Source of the DNA: JBCCYM01 sp039190005
GTDB taxonomy: Bacteria > Pseudomonadota > Gammaproteobacteria > UBA12402
Assembly (NCBI GenBank): GCA_039190005.1
Contig: JBCCYM010000001.1
Span: 1-64,000, forward strand
Reading direction: 5' to 3'
Length of the DNA stretch: 64,000 nucleotides
Part shown: piece by piece, positions 61,735 through 64,000 of the stretch
Layout: every line of letters begins with the position of its first letter
Position numbering within the stretch: position 1 is the stretch's first letter
Program-made: the position numbers and the translations under genes
The notes under the pieces: generated by a model
The model's database searches: none
Told to the model about the DNA's origin: nothing
Seen by the model: the letters and a program-made list of their open reading frames with translations, nothing else

Positions 61735-61866
61735 AATAATTTACTTTTAATAACCTAATCAAATTATAGCAAAAAAGCGATTATTAGCTATAGAACATTT
61801 AAGGGCCTCTTTATCTATTTTCGCCTGTTTTTTCTGGTATTTAAGCAATAGTTTTTCCGTCCGGAG
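61735..61866. other. AT-rich decayed spacer
   Basis: AT-rich sequence between the VbhA-like gene and the transposase remnant. On the minus strand it has an open piece (INLRTEKLLLKYQKKQAKID, then KEALKC) resembling the start of the truncated ORF at 61482. No promoter or RNA is evident. Confidence 0.35.
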
Positions 61867-62097
61867 ATTAATAAGTTTGGCAAAATTTACACCTCTATTA
61901 AGCTGTTACAGCGAGATGTGAAGCAGTGGCTGGCGCGGTATAATCATTGTCGCGCTCATTCTGGAAAACATTGTTATGGTAAACTCTCTATACAAACTTT
62001 TATTGATAGCAAACCGCTTGCCATTGATAAAAACTATGGTAATGTTGTCATAGCGTCCGATAACAATGAATCAACTGATTTAGCCGTTGTCAGATAA
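61867..62097 (+). pseudogene. IS481-type transposase, C-terminal remnant
   Basis: A 76-codon open stretch, stop TAA at 62095-62097, reads NKFGKIYTSIKLLQRDVKQW, LARYNHCRAHSGKHCYGKLS and IQTFIDSKPLAIDK: the C-terminal end of IS481/integrase-core transposases (WL.YN..R.H.GK.C.GK.P.QTF). The catalytic core (DDE) and the N-terminus are missing and no inverted repeat was found, so only a dead fragment is left beside the decayed small genes. Confidence 0.75.
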
Positions 62098-62128
62098 CTA
62101 AACTGTCAGATTGGGTTTTAACTATTAT

Positions 62129-64000
62129 ATGAACCTTAGTGTCTATCTACTCATAGGTTTGTTATTGGCCTTGCCACTTGCTTGGCGGTCAAATAAAATT
62201 ATCATCGCTTTTTTATTCGCCTATTGGTTGCTCATTTTTTTATGGGCGATACAAGTGATTCATCCTTTTTCTTACTCGCCAATCATCTGGTCAGCTCAAT
62301 TAGGAATTCAATTCGATTATCATATCGACGGACTGGCACGATTGTTCAGCTTACTTATCAGTGGTATTGGCGTGCTTGTTTTTATGTACGCGGTAATTTA
62401 TACCCAGGGCGACGCGGGTAAACGAACAAAATTATTATATCTCTTGCAGTTATTCGCGATCAGCATGTTAGCGATTGTGCTGACGAATAACACCATTGTC
62501 TTGTTTTTAGCCTGGGAACTTACCACCATTACCTCGTTTTTGTTAATTCAATTTGACGTCACCGATCCCAAAGCCAATCAAGCCGCTTTTAACGGTATGT
62601 TTATTTCCGTGTTAGGTGGTTTGGCAATGTTGGCGGGTTTTATTCTTTTGCGACAGCAGGTCGGCAGTTGGTCGATTCAGTCGGCATTACACGCTTTACA
62701 ACAGGGGCCTCATTCCTTGACAGCGATATTTTGTTTATTGGTATTAGGCGCGGTCACTAAATCGGCGCAGTTCCCGTTTTATTTCTGGTTGCCCGGGGCG
62801 ATGAAAGCGCCAACACCGGTCAGCGCTTATCTGCATTCTGCCACCATGGTCAATGCCGGTATTTATCTGTTAGCGCGTTTTCATCCATTGTTTGGCACGC
62901 TGAGTTATTGGTATCCGACTTTAGCTTTTTTTGGCATGAGTACCATGTTGATCGCAGGGGTATTAAGTTTATTTCAGTATGATCTGAAAGCGCTGTTGGC
63001 GTATACCACCTTGTTTGCTTTGGGGTCTATGGTTTATTTGCTAGGCAGTGATCAATGGCTGGCGGCGGAAGCGATGGCGATGTTTTTATTATTTCACGGT
63101 TTATATAAGGCCGCGGCGTTTATGTGGGTGGGGACAATTGATAAAACTTATGGCAGTCGCGATCTTTTGGCGCTACGAGGATTGGGGCGACGATGGCTGC
63201 CGGCTTCACTGGTCGCTATTGTCAGTTTGGCGGCGATGGCGGGTTTGCCGCCTTTCTTTGGTTTTGTCGTTAAAGAAATGTTATATGAAGCGAAGCTGGC
63301 ATCGGGTTCGGTATCTTATGTGATGATGGCCATCAGTATCTTCAGCAGTATGTTGATTGCCGCCAGCAGTTTTAAATGTTTGTATTATTGGTTTGTGGGA
63401 CGAACAACGCTTACGAAACAGAAAACCTTAACCTTTGGCTTACTGTGTCCTTTGATTCTGGTGGTATTCATTATCTGCCTGAATAGTTTGGAATCCTATT
63501 TAAGGCCATTTATCAGTGCCGCTGCCGACAGTATTATATGGCATCCAGTGAATTTTGAATCGGCTTATTCCGGTTTAAGCGTTGCTTTAAGTTTAACCAC
63601 AGTGCTGGGTGGTGTGCTGCTATTTTTTGTATTTCACTTTTTTTATAACAAGGCTATTCATTGGCCATCCGTATTAAACCCATTAGTGTTGTTTGAAAAA
63701 GGTTTGGCAAAATTTTTATATTTTGGTCGTTGGTTTACTTACATCACGCAACGACAGGCGCTCAGCACACAATTGATGTTGATGTTTGCGGCACTGTTAA
63801 TCTGGCTGGGTTTCGCTTTGGTGACAAACTGGTCACAGTGGTGGATGCTAAATTGGCAAGCGTCATCATGGGCGCTTAGTGTGTTAAGTTTGTTATTGAT
63901 TGTATCCGCTATCAGTTTGTTATTGAGTCAGAGGTTTTTAATCAATATGGTCAGTTTAGCGTTATTGGGATTAATCATGAGCGCTATTTTTGTCTTACAA
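62129..64000 (+). CDS. Na+/H+ antiporter subunit A (MrpA/MnhA), partial
   Basis: 624 codons visible from ATG 62129; the gene continues beyond the window. It is an NADH dehydrogenase subunit 5-like membrane protein: VLFLAWELTTITSFLLIQFD, KSAQFPFYFWLPGAMKAPTP, VSAYLHSATMVNAGIYLLAR and LFHGLYKAAAFMWVGTIDKT are MrpA-type signatures, including conserved Glu and Lys of the proton path. The Mrp complex exchanges Na+ for H+. Genes for subunits B-G are expected just beyond the window edge. No good ribosome site is obvious. Confidence 0.85.
   Translation, partial: MNLSVYLLIGLLLALPLAWRSNKIIIAFLFAYWLLIFLWAIQVIHPFSYSPIIWSAQLGIQFDYHIDGLARLFSLLISGIGVLVFMYAVIYTQGDAGKRTKLLYLLQLFAISMLAIVLTNNTIVLFLAWELTTITSFLLIQFDVTDPKANQAAFNGMFISVLGGLAMLAGFILLRQQVGSWSIQSALHALQQGPHSLTAIFCLLVLGAVTKSAQFPFYFWLPGAMKAPTPVSAYLHSATMVNAGIYLLARFHPLFGTLSYWYPTLAFFGMSTMLIAGVLSLFQYDLKALLAYTTLFALGSMVYLLGSDQWLAAEAMAMFLLFHGLYKAAAFMWVGTIDKTYGSRDLLALRGLGRRWLPASLVAIVSLAAMAGLPPFFGFVVKEMLYEAKLASGSVSYVMMAISIFSSMLIAASSFKCLYYWFVGRTTLTKQKTLTFGLLCPLILVVFIICLNSLESYLRPFISAAADSIIWHPVNFESAYSGLSVALSLTTVLGGVLLFFVFHFFYNKAIHWPSVLNPLVLFEKGLAKFLYFGRWFTYITQRQALSTQLMLMFAALLIWLGFALVTNWSQWWMLNWQASSWALSVLSLLLIVSAISLLLSQRFLINMVSLALLGLIMSAIFVLQ

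Overview
The window is 64 kb of gammaproteobacterial chromosome. The set of families (complete atpIBEFHAGDC operon, two-subunit GcvP, a chromosomal TraT-like lipoprotein, a Com1/DsbA-like secreted oxidoreductase, a small CsrA paralogue, several MFS/APC permeases) fits a host-associated or amoeba-associated lineage such as the Legionellales. That placement is an inference from gene families, not from a phylogeny. Base composition is moderately AT-rich. I saw no rRNA, no tRNA and no CRISPR array.

Layout. 0.1-2.3 kb: APC permease and csrA. 2.3-8.5 kb (minus strand): CHCC zinc-finger gene translationally coupled to waaF, a HigBA-like toxin-antitoxin remnant, glnE, miaA and an ABM-domain gene. 8.6-12.9 kb: gcvT-gcvH-gcvPA-gcvPB. 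13-15.7 kb: an AT-rich accessory patch with secreted proteins of unknown function and a frameshifted DUF1640 gene. 15.8-22.7 kb: the ATP synthase operon. 22.8-25.3 kb: YrdC/Sua5 protein, an Mrp-DUF971 fusion and lolB. 25.3-30.2 kb (minus): a class II Fic protein with palindromic upstream sites, then relA and rlmD. 30.4-38 kb: adk, an MFS permease, rpmE, a Met/Gln/Cys-rich secreted protein, a DsbA-like protein and the overlapping glyQ-glyS-gmhB operon. 38-43 kb: small secreted proteins, a desaturase, an MHS-type permease, a cupin and a SnoaL-like protein. 43-50 kb: HD phosphohydrolase, glmU, glmS and a double D-Ala-D-Ala-ligase-like protein. 50-61.4 kb: TraT-like lipoprotein, ftsQ-ftsA-ftsZ-lpxC, a beta-barrel protein, a glycosyltransferase, dciA, secA and mutT. 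61.4-64 kb: a decayed patch (VbhA-like antitoxin, cut-off partner ORF, IS481-type transposase remnant), then the start of an MrpA/MnhA antiporter gene that runs off the window.

The envelope theme is strong. GlmS and GlmU make UDP-GlcNAc, LpxC commits it to lipid A, GmhB and WaaF make and add heptose to the LPS core, Ddl-like and Fts proteins serve peptidoglycan and division, and LolB and SecA handle export. The division cluster is rearranged: murC/murB are not next to ftsQ, and a tandem ATP-grasp protein stands near the usual ddl position.

The most unusual features are the following. (1) A family of composite interspersed repeats at six or seven loci; the end of the element supplies the stop codon and last residues of two unrelated genes (miaA and the MHS permease). 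(2) The tandem Ddl-like protein, whose two halves have complementary substitutions at ATP-grasp key positions. (3) Two copies of an identical inverted-repeat operator (21-bp arm offset, 72 bp apart) upstream of fic. (4) A VbhA-like antitoxin that lacks the inhibitory Ser/Glu and is followed by a truncated overlapping ORF.
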